Positions 44,262-53,550 are shown, numbered from the stretch's first letter. The stretch is 64,000 bases of DNA from Flavobacterium succinicans (GCF_001662485.1 NZ_JMTM01000070.1:124001-188000), one strand, 5' to 3'. Notes: generated from the sequence alone by a model not told the origin. Translations and numbers: made by a program.

Positions 44262-45062
44262 TTATTTTTTATCTAAAACGCATACAGGTATTGGGTTCAT
44301 TTTGTGTTGATTAGCGGTATTTAGACGTTTGTAAGTTGCGAAAACTTCTTTTTCTCTACCTTGAAATTCCGAAGTAGTTTTTCCTAATTCGTCTTGAAGC
44401 ATAGCCCATTCGAGTTCGTCATAGCTCGCACCTAGTTGATCTTCGTCTGATCGATCATCTCCAAATAAGCCATCTGTCGGAGCTGCAACTAAAATAGAAT
44501 TTGGAATTTTGAGAAATTCACCTAATGCATACACATCTGATTTGAGTAAATCGGCTATTGGGCTTAAATCTACTCCACCATCTCCATATTTAGTATAAAA
44601 ACCAACACCAAAATCTTCAACTTTATTTCCAGTTCCTGCCACTAGTAATCCATGAATTCCAGCATAGTAATATAAGGTGCTCATTCGCAAACGAGCTCTT
44701 GTGTTGGCTAATGACAAGTTCATTTTAGCAGTATCTTCGTGCTCGGGGACTACTTTTTTGAATGCTTCAAAAACAGGGGTTAAATCTGAAGCGGCACTTT
44801 TTACATTAGGAAAACGATCTTTTAATTGTTTGATGTGCTCCTGAGCGCGACTAACGTGAGAAGGCGCTTGGTGGATGGGCATTTCTACACAAAGTACTTC
44901 CATTCCCGTTTGTGCACATAATGTAGAAGTTACCGCGGAGTCAACGCCTCCAGAAATACCAATTACGAATCCTTTCGACTTGGCATTAATGGCATAATCA
45001 GTTAGCCATTTTACTATTTGAGTGTTTATTTTTTCTGGAGATAATAGCGTTTTTTTAATCAT
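44262..45062 (-). CDS. nadE: Ammonia-dependent NAD+ synthetase
   Basis: 266 residues, so without the N-terminal glutaminase domain; it uses NH3 directly to amidate deamido-NAD. The PP-loop is GISGGVDSA (35-43), and GTGNKVEDFGVGFYTKYGDG and DGLFGDDRSDEDQLG (substrate and metal binding) are present. Cytoplasmic, last step of NAD synthesis. Divergent from gldB, an arrangement I recall as common in flavobacteria. Confidence 0.95.
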   Translation of the reverse strand: MIKKTLLSPEKINTQIVKWLTDYAINAKSKGFVIGISGGVDSAVTSTLCAQTGMEVLCVEMPIHQAPSHVSRAQEHIKQLKDRFPNVKSAASDLTPVFEAFKKVVPEHEDTAKMNLSLANTRARLRMSTLYYYAGIHGLLVAGTGNKVEDFGVGFYTKYGDGGVDLSPIADLLKSDVYALGEFLKIPNSILVAAPTDGLFGDDRSDEDQLGASYDELEWAMLQDELGKTTSEFQGREKEVFATYKRLNTANQHKMNPIPVCVLDKK

Positions 45063-45091
45063 AATAGTTTACGTTTTAAAAAGCAGGGATG

Positions 45092-45099
45092 TATATTTG
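45092..45099 (+). promoter_or_regulatory. -7 element ahead of the small ORF and gldB
   Basis: TATATTTG, an exact TAnnTTTG match; a weak GTTTA lies 21 bp upstream (45067-45071). The ATG of the 40-codon ORF at 45104 begins 4 bases later, so that ORF would be first on the gldB transcript and nearly leaderless. Confidence 0.55.
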
Positions 45100-45103
45100 C
45101 AAA

Positions 45104-45226
45104 ATGTTTTCAAAAGGATTTTTCATAAGACATTTTGAAGCTAAATTATATAATAAATATGAAAGCGCCATGATTCCAGTTCATAAACTGGATGACTTAA
45201 GTTTATTTAAAATAAGCACGAATTAA
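45104..45226 (+). CDS. Small ORF (40 codons) upstream of gldB
   Basis: ATG at 45104, stop TAA 45224-45226, 10 bp before the gldB ATG. It begins MFSKGFFIRHFEAKLYNKYE and ends DDLSLFKISTN. No signal peptide, cysteines or recognised domain. It is supported by the TATATTTG box 4 bp upstream and the tight spacing to gldB, but not by homology I can recall. It could be a leader peptide or simply untranslated leader. Confidence 0.35.
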   Translation: MFSKGFFIRHFEAKLYNKYESAMIPVHKLDDLSLFKISTN

Positions 45227-45236
45227 TTTTATATAC

Positions 45237-46193
45237 ATGAAAATCTATCTAGCCCCACTAATTATTTGTTTCTTTTTGCTCTCATGTGATAAAAAAAATA
45301 AAGTAGAAAAAGCTGTAGAAGAAATTCCAGTTGAAATTAAAGTAGATCGATTTGACAAAGCATTTTTTGAGACAAAACCTGAAGATTTGAATCAATTAAA
45401 GAAAAAATACCCTTATTTTTTCCCCGCAGGAACAGATGATGCTGTTTGGATTGAAAAAATGCAACACCCGCAATGGAGGGAATTGTATGCTGAAGTTCAA
45501 AAAAAATATGGTGATTTTGAGTCCGTAAATCAAGAAATAGAGACCTTATTTAAGCATATAAAGTTTTACTTCCCGAAAACAAAGACGCCCAAAGTGGTTA
45601 CCTTGATTTCAGAAATGGATTATAATACGAAATCCATTTATGCGGATAGTTTGGTTATCGTTTCTTTGGAATTGTATTTGGGTAAAGATCATAAGTTTTA
45701 TCAGTTTCCTGAATATATTAAGCAAAATTTTGAATCCTCACAAATCGTTCCGGATATTGCCTCTAGTTTTATTCAAACTAAAATGGTTCCAGATGCCGAC
45801 AAAACCTTTATATCTCAAATGATTTATTTGGGTAAAGAGTTGTATATAAAAGAACTATTGCTTCCAGAATATACAGATGCTGTCAGAATGGGGTATACTC
45901 CAGAACAAATGGCTTGGTGTTCTGAAAATGAGGGATACATTTGGCGTTATTTTATAGATAAAGAGATGTTGTATAGTGTAGATGCTAAATTAGTGCCTCG
46001 TTTTTTGAGCCCGGCACCTTTTTCAAAATTTTATTTAGAAATAGATAATGAGTCACCAGGCCAAGTGGGTGCTTGGATTGGATGGCAAATTGTACGTTCT
46101 TATATGAAAAATAATGACATTTCGATTAACGAATTGTTGACCAAGAAGGCCAAAGAAATTTTTGAACAATCCAAATATAAACCCAAGAAATAA
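45237..46193 (+). CDS. gldB: Gliding motility lipoprotein GldB
   Basis: 318 residues with a lipoprotein signal (lipobox LLSC, C17). Family segments: EIKVDRFDKAFFE, PQWRELYAEVQKKYGD, LGKELYIKELLLPEYTDAVR and PGQVGAWIGWQIVRSYM. GldB is essential for gliding motility in Flavobacterium johnsoniae; its exact role in the motor is not established. It overlaps gldC by one base, the known gldB-gldC pair. Confidence 0.95.
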   Translation: MKIYLAPLIICFFLLSCDKKNKVEKAVEEIPVEIKVDRFDKAFFETKPEDLNQLKKKYPYFFPAGTDDAVWIEKMQHPQWRELYAEVQKKYGDFESVNQEIETLFKHIKFYFPKTKTPKVVTLISEMDYNTKSIYADSLVIVSLELYLGKDHKFYQFPEYIKQNFESSQIVPDIASSFIQTKMVPDADKTFISQMIYLGKELYIKELLLPEYTDAVRMGYTPEQMAWCSENEGYIWRYFIDKEMLYSVDAKLVPRFLSPAPFSKFYLEIDNESPGQVGAWIGWQIVRSYMKNNDISINELLTKKAKEIFEQSKYKPKK

Positions 46194-46528
46194 TGTCAAA
46201 TACACATACCTCAGAAATTAAGTTTCAAGTAGAATTAGATGAAAATCGAGTACCCGAAAAACTGCTTTGGTCTGCTGAAGATGGAGGCGTAAATGCGGAG
46301 GAGGCAAAAGCAATTATGCTTTCTATTTGGGATAGCAATCATAAAGAAAGTATGCGAATAGATTTGTGGACGAAAGATATGCCAGTGGACGAAATGAAGA
46401 TTTTCTTTCACCAAACTTTAGTAGCAATGTCAGAAACATTCAAGAGAGCTACCAATGACGAAAAAATGGCAGATACCATGATGGATTTTTGCGATTATTT
46501 CGCCGAAAAATTAGAATTGAAAAAGTAA
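46193..46528 (+). CDS. gldC: Gliding motility protein GldC
   Basis: 111 residues, cytoplasmic, conserved across the family: EIKFQVELDENRVPEKLLWS, AKAIMLSIWDSNHKESMRID and LWTKDMPVDEMKIFFHQTLV. In F. johnsoniae, GldC loss only partly reduces gliding. Directly overlaps gldB and is followed by a terminator. Confidence 0.95.
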   Translation: MSNTHTSEIKFQVELDENRVPEKLLWSAEDGGVNAEEAKAIMLSIWDSNHKESMRIDLWTKDMPVDEMKIFFHQTLVAMSETFKRATNDEKMADTMMDFCDYFAEKLELKK

Positions 46529-46543
46529 ACTTCTAAAATGATA

Positions 46544-46584
46544 AAATCCCAAATCTTAATTTGAAATTATATGATTTGGGATTT
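46544..46584. terminator. Bidirectional terminator between gldC and yihA
   Basis: Perfect 12-bp stem AAATCCCAAATC (46544-46555) with GATTTGGGATTT (46573-46584), loop of 17 bases, positioned 15 bp after the gldC stop and 12 bp before the end of the convergent yihA. Confidence 0.75.
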
Positions 46585-46596
46585 ATATTTTGTCGT

Positions 46597-47217
46597 TTAA
46601 AACGTATTGTTGTTTTTGAAAACTTCTTGATTTACCTCATCAATGTAATGCAATAGTTCTTCTTTTCCTGTTGATTCAGTAGAGGAAGTTACAAAGTAAT
46701 GAGGCATTTCGGACCAATTGTTTGCCAACATTTTTTTCTTATAGGCAGCAATGTGAGAATCAATTTTCACTCGACTTATTTTGTCTGCTTTTGTGAAAAT
46801 GATACAAAAAGGAATTTCACTTTCTCCCATATACGACATGAACTCAATATCTATAGTTTGTGCTTCATGACGAATGTCTATCAAAACAAAAGCGCAAACT
46901 AACTGCTCTCTTGATTCAAAATAATCAGTGATAAATTCTTGAAATATGGATTTTGTCTTCTTGGAAACTTTGGCATAGCCATAACCAGGTAAATCAACCA
47001 AGAACCAATTATTATTGATTAAAAAATGATTGATAAGCTGTGTTTTTCCGGGTCTTGCCGAAGTTTTGGCTAATTTTTTGTGATTAGTTAGCATGTTGAT
47101 CAACGAGGATTTACCTACGTTAGATCGTCCAATAAAAGCATATTCTGGTAAGAAATCTTTAGGACATTTGCTTACATCAGAATTACTTATGACAAACTCA
47201 GCGGTATTGATTTTCAT
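46597..47217 (-). CDS. yihA: Ribosome-biogenesis GTPase YihA/YsxC (EngB)
   Basis: 206 residues. G1 GRSNVGKSS (30-38), G3 DLPGYGYAKV, G4 TKADK, G5-like TSSTES; the compact single-domain EngB architecture. It acts in late assembly of the large ribosomal subunit. Preceded 24 bp by the alpha/beta hydrolase gene on the same strand, with which it is probably co-transcribed. Confidence 0.95.
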   Translation of the reverse strand: MKINTAEFVISNSDVSKCPKDFLPEYAFIGRSNVGKSSLINMLTNHKKLAKTSARPGKTQLINHFLINNNWFLVDLPGYGYAKVSKKTKSIFQEFITDYFESREQLVCAFVLIDIRHEAQTIDIEFMSYMGESEIPFCIIFTKADKISRVKIDSHIAAYKKKMLANNWSEMPHYFVTSSTESTGKEELLHYIDEVNQEVFKNNNTF

Positions 47218-47241
47218 TTTTTTGTTTTCTAATCGTTTTGA

Positions 47242-48015
47242 TTAATGTGTCGATAACTGCGTATGGCTTAACCAATCTTCTAAAACTCTATTGAATTCTT
47301 CTGGATGCTCCATCATAGCGGCATGACCACATTTGTCAATCCAATATAGGCTCGAGTTTGGCATGAGTTTGTGGAATTCTTCAGCGACTTCAGGAGGTGT
47401 TACTTTGTCGTTTTTGCCCCAAATAATACAGGTTTGAACATGCATTTTTGGCAAATCTTTGGCCATATTATGACGGATGGCGCTTTTGGCAATGGTCAAG
47501 GTTTTGATTAATTTGATTCGGTCATTTACTGTAGCAAAAACCTCATCTATTAATTCTGGAGTAGCAATTTTTGGATCGTAAAAGACATCTTCTGCTTTCT
47601 TTTTGATGTATTCATAGTCTCCTCTTTTGGGATAGCTGTCGCCCATAGCGCTTTCATAAAGACCTGAACTCCCTGTGATTACTAGACCGGCCACTTTTTC
47701 GGGATACATTTTGGTGTGGTATAAAGCGATATGACCTCCCAAGGAATTACCTAAAAGAATAACACGTTCTAGGCCTTTATAGGTAATAAAATTTTTCACG
47801 TAAATCGCAAAGCTTTTAACGTTAGTCTTTAAAATATTTTGGGTATATATGGGTAAATCGGGAATAATAATTTTATATCCTCTTTCAGAAAAATAACTTG
47901 CCACAGCATCAAAGTTACTTAATCCTCCCATAAGCCCGTGAAGGATTACGATTGGAGTGCCTTCTCCGGCTTCATAATAGCTATACTTGCCTTCTTTTTT
48001 ATAGTATTTTTCCAT
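47242..48015 (-). CDS. Alpha/beta hydrolase
   Basis: 257 residues, no signal peptide. Oxyanion-hole segment HGLMGGLSNFD, nucleophile elbow GNSLGGH (Ser), acid in IWGKNDKVTPPEV (Asp) and base in GHAAMMEHPEEF (His): a complete catalytic triad. The substrate is unknown. Has a TATATTTG -7 element at 48044-48051. Confidence 0.93.
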   Translation of the reverse strand: MEKYYKKEGKYSYYEAGEGTPIVILHGLMGGLSNFDAVASYFSERGYKIIIPDLPIYTQNILKTNVKSFAIYVKNFITYKGLERVILLGNSLGGHIALYHTKMYPEKVAGLVITGSSGLYESAMGDSYPKRGDYEYIKKKAEDVFYDPKIATPELIDEVFATVNDRIKLIKTLTIAKSAIRHNMAKDLPKMHVQTCIIWGKNDKVTPPEVAEEFHKLMPNSSLYWIDKCGHAAMMEHPEEFNRVLEDWLSHTQLSTH

Positions 48016-48043
48016 GTAATATGTGACTCAATTTCAATTTCGA

Positions 48044-48051
48044 CAAATATA
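48044..48051 (-). promoter_or_regulatory. -7 element of the hydrolase-yihA unit
   Basis: TATATTTG on the minus strand (TAnnTTTG), 28 bp before the ATG at 48015. No clear -33 element. Confidence 0.5.
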
Positions 48052-48314
48052 GGATTTATTAAATTAAAATAAATTGTTAAGGTTGCTTTTTACCGATATT
48101 ATTCTTTTTTACTTATTTATTGAACTTAAGACTAGAGGTTTTAAGGTGTGAATATTTGGAATTTGTCTGTTGTAGTTTGTCTGATTTTTGAAAGAAGTTT
48201 TTGATAAATATTTATAGCTATTAACTTTCTTACAAAAAAAATATTCAATGCTAATGTATTGATAGTGCATAAATTAAGGCTTTTGGGTTAGAAGTGGCTA
48301 AACTTATCAACAAA

Positions 48315-48358
48315 GTGGTATAAAGTGGTAAATTGTGGTAAAATTTTATATATTTTTG
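48315..48358 (+). promoter_or_regulatory. MraZ operator repeats and promoter of the dcw cluster
   Basis: GTGGTA occurs at 48315-48320, 48325-48330 and 48335-48340, exactly 10 bp apart on the same face of the helix. This is the spacing and general form of MraZ boxes upstream of mraZ in other bacteria. TATTTTTG (48351-48358), a TAnnTTTG match, follows and lies 25 bp before the mraZ start, so bound MraZ would sit over the -33 region. Nothing else was seen in 48052-48314. Confidence 0.7.
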
Positions 48359-48383
48359 CTTTATACAATCTAATGCAAAATAA

Positions 48384-48857
48384 GTGGATGCAATTATTGG
48401 TACATATGAGTGTAAAGTCGATGCTAAAGGTCGGGTAATGTTGCCTTCACCTTTAAAAAAGCAATTGGCTTCTTCACTTCAAGACGGTTTCGTTTTGAAG
48501 CGCTCCGTGTTCCAACCTTGTTTAGAATTGTATCCAATGGCGGAATGGAATGTCATGATGCAAAAAGTAAATGGATTGAATCGGTTTGTTAAAAAAAACA
48601 ATGATTTTATTCGTCGATTTACCGCTGGTGTAAAAGTGGTAGAAATTGATGCTTTGGGCAGAATGTTGATTCCGAAAGACTTGGTTGGTTTTGCAAGTAT
48701 AGCTAAAGATGTGGTTTTTTCATCAGCAGTTACAATTGTAGAGATTTGGGATAAGGATTTATATGAAAAATCAATTAGTGGAGAGGATCTTGATTTTGCT
48801 GATTTAGCAGAAGAAGTAATGGGTAACCTAAATAATAATGACAATGGAATATCATAA
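48384..48857 (+). CDS. mraZ: MraZ, transcriptional regulator of the dcw cluster, GTG start
   Basis: 157 residues starting at GTG 48384 (the next ATG at 48388 is out of frame). Two AbrB-like SpoVT halves, each with its motif: IGTYECKVDAKGRVMLPSPL and VKVVEIDALGRMLIPKDL. MraZ binds repeats upstream of its own gene; the GTGGTA triplet repeat just upstream is the likely operator. Its 3' end overlaps rsmH by 20 bp. Confidence 0.95.
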   Translation: MDAIIGTYECKVDAKGRVMLPSPLKKQLASSLQDGFVLKRSVFQPCLELYPMAEWNVMMQKVNGLNRFVKKNNDFIRRFTAGVKVVEIDALGRMLIPKDLVGFASIAKDVVFSSAVTIVEIWDKDLYEKSISGEDLDFADLAEEVMGNLNNNDNGIS

Positions 48858-49740
48858 TCCTGTATTGCTAAAAGAAACAGTAGATGGTTTGAATATCAAG
48901 CCTGATGGGGTGTATGTAGACGTTACTTTTGGAGGTGGAGGACATTCGGCCGAAATATTAAGAAGACTTGGGCCTGATGGGAAGTTATTTGCTTTTGATC
49001 AAGATGAAGATGCATTGGCTAATGCTTTGCCAGATGAGCGTTTTACTTTGATTAATGAAAATTTCAGATTTATCAAGCGCTTTCTTCGGTTTTATGGCGT
49101 AAAAGGGGTCGATGGAATTTTGGCAGATTTAGGTGTTTCTTCTCACCAATTTGATGTAGCAGAAAGAGGTTTTTCTACTCGTTTTGATGCAGAATTAGAC
49201 ATGCGTATGAGTCAAAAAAATGATTTGAGCGCCTATAGAGTAGTCAATGAATATGATGATGCGAATCTGAGAAGAGTTTTTTGGGATTATGGTGAATTAA
49301 AAAATGCGCCAGCTTTATCTAGAACAATTATAGAAGCTAGAGAGAAGCATTCCATCAAAACCACAGATGAATTGAAAGTGATTTTGGCTAAATATTTACC
49401 AGAAAAAGTGCGTAATAAAGTGTTGGCCCAAATTTATCAAGCGATTCGTATTGAAGTGAATCAGGAAATGGATGTTTTAAAAGAATTTTTAGAGCAATCT
49501 CTTGATATTTTAAATCCTGAAGGCAGATTAAGTGTGATTTCTTATCATTCGCTTGAAGATCGATTAGTAAAACGATTTGTGAAAAACGGCATGTTTGAAG
49601 GAGAACCTGAACGCGATTTTTTTGGCAATTTTTCAGTGCCTTTTAAAACTATCGAAAAATTGATTGTGCCTACTAACGAGGAAATAAAAAGTAATAATAG
49701 AGCACGAAGTGCCAAATTGCGTATTGCAGAAAAGAAATAA
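48838..49740 (+). CDS. rsmH: 16S rRNA (cytosine1402-N4)-methyltransferase RsmH
   Basis: 300 residues; starts at 48838 or at the second ATG, 48844 (MEYHNPVLLKETVDGLNIKP). SAM motif YVDVTFGGGGHSAEIL, then DGILADLGVSSHQFD and SYHSLEDRLVKRF, all RsmH signatures. Methylates N4 of C1402 in the 30S P-site. Second gene of the dcw cluster. Confidence 0.96.
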   Translation: MTMEYHNPVLLKETVDGLNIKPDGVYVDVTFGGGGHSAEILRRLGPDGKLFAFDQDEDALANALPDERFTLINENFRFIKRFLRFYGVKGVDGILADLGVSSHQFDVAERGFSTRFDAELDMRMSQKNDLSAYRVVNEYDDANLRRVFWDYGELKNAPALSRTIIEAREKHSIKTTDELKVILAKYLPEKVRNKVLAQIYQAIRIEVNQEMDVLKEFLEQSLDILNPEGRLSVISYHSLEDRLVKRFVKNGMFEGEPERDFFGNFSVPFKTIEKLIVPTNEEIKSNNRARSAKLRIAEKK

Positions 49741-49745
49741 TAGCA

Positions 49746-50093
49746 ATGAAACAAGGAGTTTACGCCATTTTAAAAGCGAAATATTTGATTCATGATGATG
49801 CCATTAAAAATTGGCGTTTTATTGTTTTTTTGGTTGTACTTGTGATTTTAATGATTGCTAATACACAACGATTTGAACAAAAAGTGTTCGAAATCAATGA
49901 GCTAAACAATGAGGTCAAAGAACTTCGTTCAGAATTTGTAGATAAAAGATCAGAATTGATGAAGTTAAAAATGGAATCGACTGTTTCAAAAAAAATGGAG
50001 GCTAAACAAATTTATCCCTCAACAATTCCACCAGTAAAAATTAAAGTTAAAAAAGAAGAAGATCCGAATATATTCGAAAAACTATGGCAGTAG
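49746..50093 (+). CDS. ftsL: FtsL-like cell division protein
   Basis: 115 residues: short cytoplasmic start, one membrane helix (WRFIVFLVVLVILMIANTQR, about 23-42), then a periplasmic coiled coil (NELNNEVKELRSEFVDKRSE) and a basic tail. This is the FtsL topology, in the standard FtsL place between rsmH and ftsI; sequence identity in this family is low. FtsL links FtsQ/B to FtsW-FtsI. The 3' end overlaps ftsI by 10 bp. Confidence 0.85.
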   Translation: MKQGVYAILKAKYLIHDDAIKNWRFIVFLVVLVILMIANTQRFEQKVFEINELNNEVKELRSEFVDKRSELMKLKMESTVSKKMEAKQIYPSTIPPVKIKVKKEEDPNIFEKLWQ

Positions 50094-52090
50094 AAGATAA
50101 AAACATATCGTATCGTATTTATCTAGTGGCATTTTTCCTCTTCATTATGGCTGTAGCTATCACTGTAAAGCTAACGAATATTCAATGGGTAGAAGGTGAC
50201 TATTACAGGAAATTAGCCAAAGAAAGAACGGTTAAAAACTTTGTAATTCCAGCCAATAAAGGAAATATTTATTCTGCCGACGGAAGTCTTCTAGCTACAT
50301 CAATACCTAATTATGAGATTCGATTTGATGCGGTTGCTCCAAATACTGAAGATTTTGAAAAAAATGTAAAGCAATTAGCAGATTCTTTGGGTAAACTTTT
50401 AAATAGATCTTCGGATACATTTGAACGAGATTTAAGAAGAGCAAGAGTAAATAAAAGCAGGTATTTTCTAGTAGCCCGCGATTTGAGTTACACCGAGTAT
50501 ATTGCTATTAAGAGATTTCCATTATTTAATCTAGGTCCTTATAAAGGTGGTATTATTGTAGAACAAGAAACAGTGCGTGAACATCCTATTGGTAAAATTG
50601 CCGAAAGAACCATAGGTTATATCGGAAGAGATGTAAATGGGCATATCAATCCAGTTGGGGTAGAAGGGGCGTATAGTAAATATCTAAACGGCAAAGATGG
50701 TCGCATCCTAAAGCAAAAAATAGCCAAAGGGCAATGGAAACCAATCAGTGATGTCAATCAGGTTGAGCCACAAGATGGTTATGATGTAATTTCTACTATT
50801 GATGTATTTATTCAAGATATTGCGCATCACGCTTTGTTGAAGCAATTAGAAGAATACCAAGCAGATCATGGTTGTGTAGTGGTTATGGAAACACAAACGG
50901 GGTATGTAAAAGCGATTTCTAATCTTGGGAGAAATGAAAAAACAGGCATGTATTCTGAGCGATTGAACTATGCCGTTAGAGAATCTCATGAACCGGGCTC
51001 TACCTTTAAGTTGGTAGATTTAATGGCTTTGTTAGAAGATAAATTAGTAGATACTAGTGCTATTTTTGACAGTAAAGGAGGTGAAATTAAATATTTTGGA
51101 AGATCTGTTCGTGATTCCCACAAAGGGGGGTATGGAAAAATTTCTTTAGCAAAAGGATTCGAAGTTTCTTCTAATACTGTAATGGTTCAGGCGGTATATA
51201 ATAATTATAAATCTAATCCAACAAAGTTTGTGAATCATATCAATTCCTATGGAATGAACAAAAAATTAGGGATAGGATTTAATGGCGAAGGCAGACCTTA
51301 TATTCCTCAACCAACAGATCCCAAATGGTCTAGAGTGACATTGCCTTGGATGGCTTTTGGATATGGTGTTTCGGTAACGCCTTTGCAAACCTTAGCTTAT
51401 TACAATGCGGTTGCTAATAATGGAGAGATGGTAAAGCCCTTATTTGTTTCTGAAATTAAAGAATGGAACAAAACCATAAAAAAATATGACAAAGTAGTGC
51501 TGAACCCAAGAATTTGTTCACAAGAAACTATAAAAAAACTCAAAGCGGTTTTGGAAAATGTCGTCAAAAAAGGAACGGGTTCTAAGTTATACTCCAAAGA
51601 TTTTTCTATGGCAGGAAAAACCGGAACAGCTCAAGTAAATTATGCTAAATCAGGTGGTGCCGAAAAATACTATGCGTCTTCATTCGTAGGGTATTTTCCT
51701 GCAGATCACCCAAAATATTCTTGTATTGTAGTAGTACATAAACCCAATACATCCAATAATAATTATTACGGAGCTGATGTTGCGGGGCCAGTTTTTAAAC
51801 GTATTGCTCAAAAAATATTTACCGATTCGCCAACAACCAATGAGATAAAAAATTTGAATCGAAAAATTCAGAAACAAGAGAATAATTACAATTCTTATTA
51901 TGTGAAGGCGGAAAAAAAGTTCAAAGCGGTTCCGAATGTTAGAGGAATGGCAGGTATGGATGCCGTTGCGTTACTTGAAAATTTAGGATTAAAAGTGAAA
52001 GCTATTGGTAATGGAAAAGTAAAGAAACAATCGCTTCAAGCTGGAGAAAGTATAGCTAAAAATGCAACTATAGTATTAGAATTATCATGA
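50084..52090 (+). CDS. ftsI: Penicillin-binding protein FtsI with C-terminal PASTA domain
   Basis: 668 residues. One N-terminal membrane helix (YLVAFFLFIMAVAITVKL), pedestal domain, then the transpeptidase domain with SxxK in HEPGSTFKLVD (S about 306), SSN in VSSNTVMVQ (about 363) and KTG in MAGKTGTAQ (about 510). The last about 55 residues are one PASTA repeat (VPNVRGMAGMDAVALLENLG). It cross-links septal peptidoglycan with FtsW. Its stop overlaps murE by 4 bp. Confidence 0.96.
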   Translation: MAVEDKNISYRIYLVAFFLFIMAVAITVKLTNIQWVEGDYYRKLAKERTVKNFVIPANKGNIYSADGSLLATSIPNYEIRFDAVAPNTEDFEKNVKQLADSLGKLLNRSSDTFERDLRRARVNKSRYFLVARDLSYTEYIAIKRFPLFNLGPYKGGIIVEQETVREHPIGKIAERTIGYIGRDVNGHINPVGVEGAYSKYLNGKDGRILKQKIAKGQWKPISDVNQVEPQDGYDVISTIDVFIQDIAHHALLKQLEEYQADHGCVVVMETQTGYVKAISNLGRNEKTGMYSERLNYAVRESHEPGSTFKLVDLMALLEDKLVDTSAIFDSKGGEIKYFGRSVRDSHKGGYGKISLAKGFEVSSNTVMVQAVYNNYKSNPTKFVNHINSYGMNKKLGIGFNGEGRPYIPQPTDPKWSRVTLPWMAFGYGVSVTPLQTLAYYNAVANNGEMVKPLFVSEIKEWNKTIKKYDKVVLNPRICSQETIKKLKAVLENVVKKGTGSKLYSKDFSMAGKTGTAQVNYAKSGGAEKYYASSFVGYFPADHPKYSCIVVVHKPNTSNNNYYGADVAGPVFKRIAQKIFTDSPTTNEIKNLNRKIQKQENNYNSYYVKAEKKFKAVPNVRGMAGMDAVALLENLGLKVKAIGNGKVKKQSLQAGESIAKNATIVLELS

Positions 52091-53550
52091 AGACATTAAA
52101 AGATATATTGTATAAAGTAGCCATCGATGCACTTAATGGTGCTACCGATAAAGCAGTTCGTCAATTGCATTTTGATTCTAGAAAAATAGAGCCTAATGAT
52201 GTATTCGTGGCTATTAGAGGTTCAGTTTCTGATGGACATGATTATATCGAGAAAGCAATAGAATTAGGAGCAACTGCTGTTATATGCGATGTTTTTCCAG
52301 AAGTTTTACATCAAAAAGTGACATATGTTCGAGTTAAAGATACTAATGCGGCGTTGGCTTACATGGCGGCTAATTTTTATGATAATCCATCTCAAAAATT
52401 AAAATTAGTTGGAATAACAGGAACTAACGGTAAAACAACGATTGCTTCCTTGTTATATCAATTGTTCAAAAAAGCAGGTTTCAAGGTAGGTTTGATTTCT
52501 ACAGTCAAAATTTTAGTTGATGATACTGAGTTTAAAGCGACTCATACCACTCCAGATTCATTAACGATCAATTATTATTTGGACGCAATGAATGCTGCTG
52601 GTGTTGAATACTGTTTTATGGAAGTTAGTTCTCATGGTATTCATCAAAAAAGAACCGAAGCATTACATTTCGTAGGAGGAGTTTTTACGAATCTTTCTCA
52701 CGATCATTTGGATTATCATCCCACTTTTGCAGAATACCGTGATGTAAAAAAATCCTTTTTCGACTTTTTACCCAAAACAGCCTTTGCATTATCAAATGCG
52801 GATGATAAAAATGGGGTTGTGATGTTACAAAATACCAAGGCGATCAAACGTACTTATGCTCTTAAAACGTATGCAGATTATAAAGCCTTGATTCTTGAAA
52901 ATCAATTGTCAGGCTTATTACTAAAAATTAATGATAATGAAGTTTGGGTAAAGTTAATAGGCACTTTCAATGCTTACAATTTGTTGGCTATATATGGAAC
53001 CGCAGTCGAACTTGGTCTCGAAAGTCTTGAAGTACTTCGTTTGTTGTCTGAGTTAGAGAGTGTTTCGGGCAGGTTTCAATTTATCGTTTCAGCACAGAAT
53101 ATTACGGCTATCGTTGATTATGCCCACACGCCCGATGCTTTAGAAAACGTTTTGAATACGATTAACGATGTGCGTACTCAAAATGAGCAATTAATTACTG
53201 TAGTAGGTTGTGGAGGAAATAGAGACAAAGCCAAACGTCCTATTATGGGTGGAATTGCTTCCGAAAAAAGCGATAAAGCTATCCTTACTTCAGATAATCC
53301 AAGAGATGAAGAACCAGAAACAATTATTGCCGAAATGGAAGCTGGGGTGGCACCACAAAATTTCAAAAATATTTTAGTGATCACAGATAGAAAACAAGCT
53401 ATTAAAACTGCCTGTCAATTGGCTCAACCCAATGATATTATTCTCATTGCTGGAAAAGGACACGAAACGTATCAAGAAATCAAAGGAGTTCGTCATGATT
53501 TTGATGATATGAAAATTGTAAAAGAGACTTTAGAACAATTAGGAAAATAA
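52087..53550 (+). CDS. murE: UDP-MurNAc-L-Ala-D-Glu:meso-diaminopimelate ligase MurE
   Basis: 487 residues. ATP-binding GITGTNGKTT (about 109-118), LSHDHLDYHPTFAEYRDVKK, and DNPR in TSDNPRDEEPE (about 402). The DNPR motif marks meso-DAP as third residue rather than lysine, so the peptidoglycan is of A1-gamma type as in other Bacteroidota. Overlaps ftsI. Confidence 0.96.
   Translation: MKTLKDILYKVAIDALNGATDKAVRQLHFDSRKIEPNDVFVAIRGSVSDGHDYIEKAIELGATAVICDVFPEVLHQKVTYVRVKDTNAALAYMAANFYDNPSQKLKLVGITGTNGKTTIASLLYQLFKKAGFKVGLISTVKILVDDTEFKATHTTPDSLTINYYLDAMNAAGVEYCFMEVSSHGIHQKRTEALHFVGGVFTNLSHDHLDYHPTFAEYRDVKKSFFDFLPKTAFALSNADDKNGVVMLQNTKAIKRTYALKTYADYKALILENQLSGLLLKINDNEVWVKLIGTFNAYNLLAIYGTAVELGLESLEVLRLLSELESVSGRFQFIVSAQNITAIVDYAHTPDALENVLNTINDVRTQNEQLITVVGCGGNRDKAKRPIMGGIASEKSDKAILTSDNPRDEEPETIIAEMEAGVAPQNFKNILVITDRKQAIKTACQLAQPNDIILIAGKGHETYQEIKGVRHDFDDMKIVKETLEQLGK

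Noticed and set aside
48479..48844. 121-codon minus-strand open frame across mraZ
   Set aside because: Antisense to mraZ, whose AbrB motifs are unambiguous.
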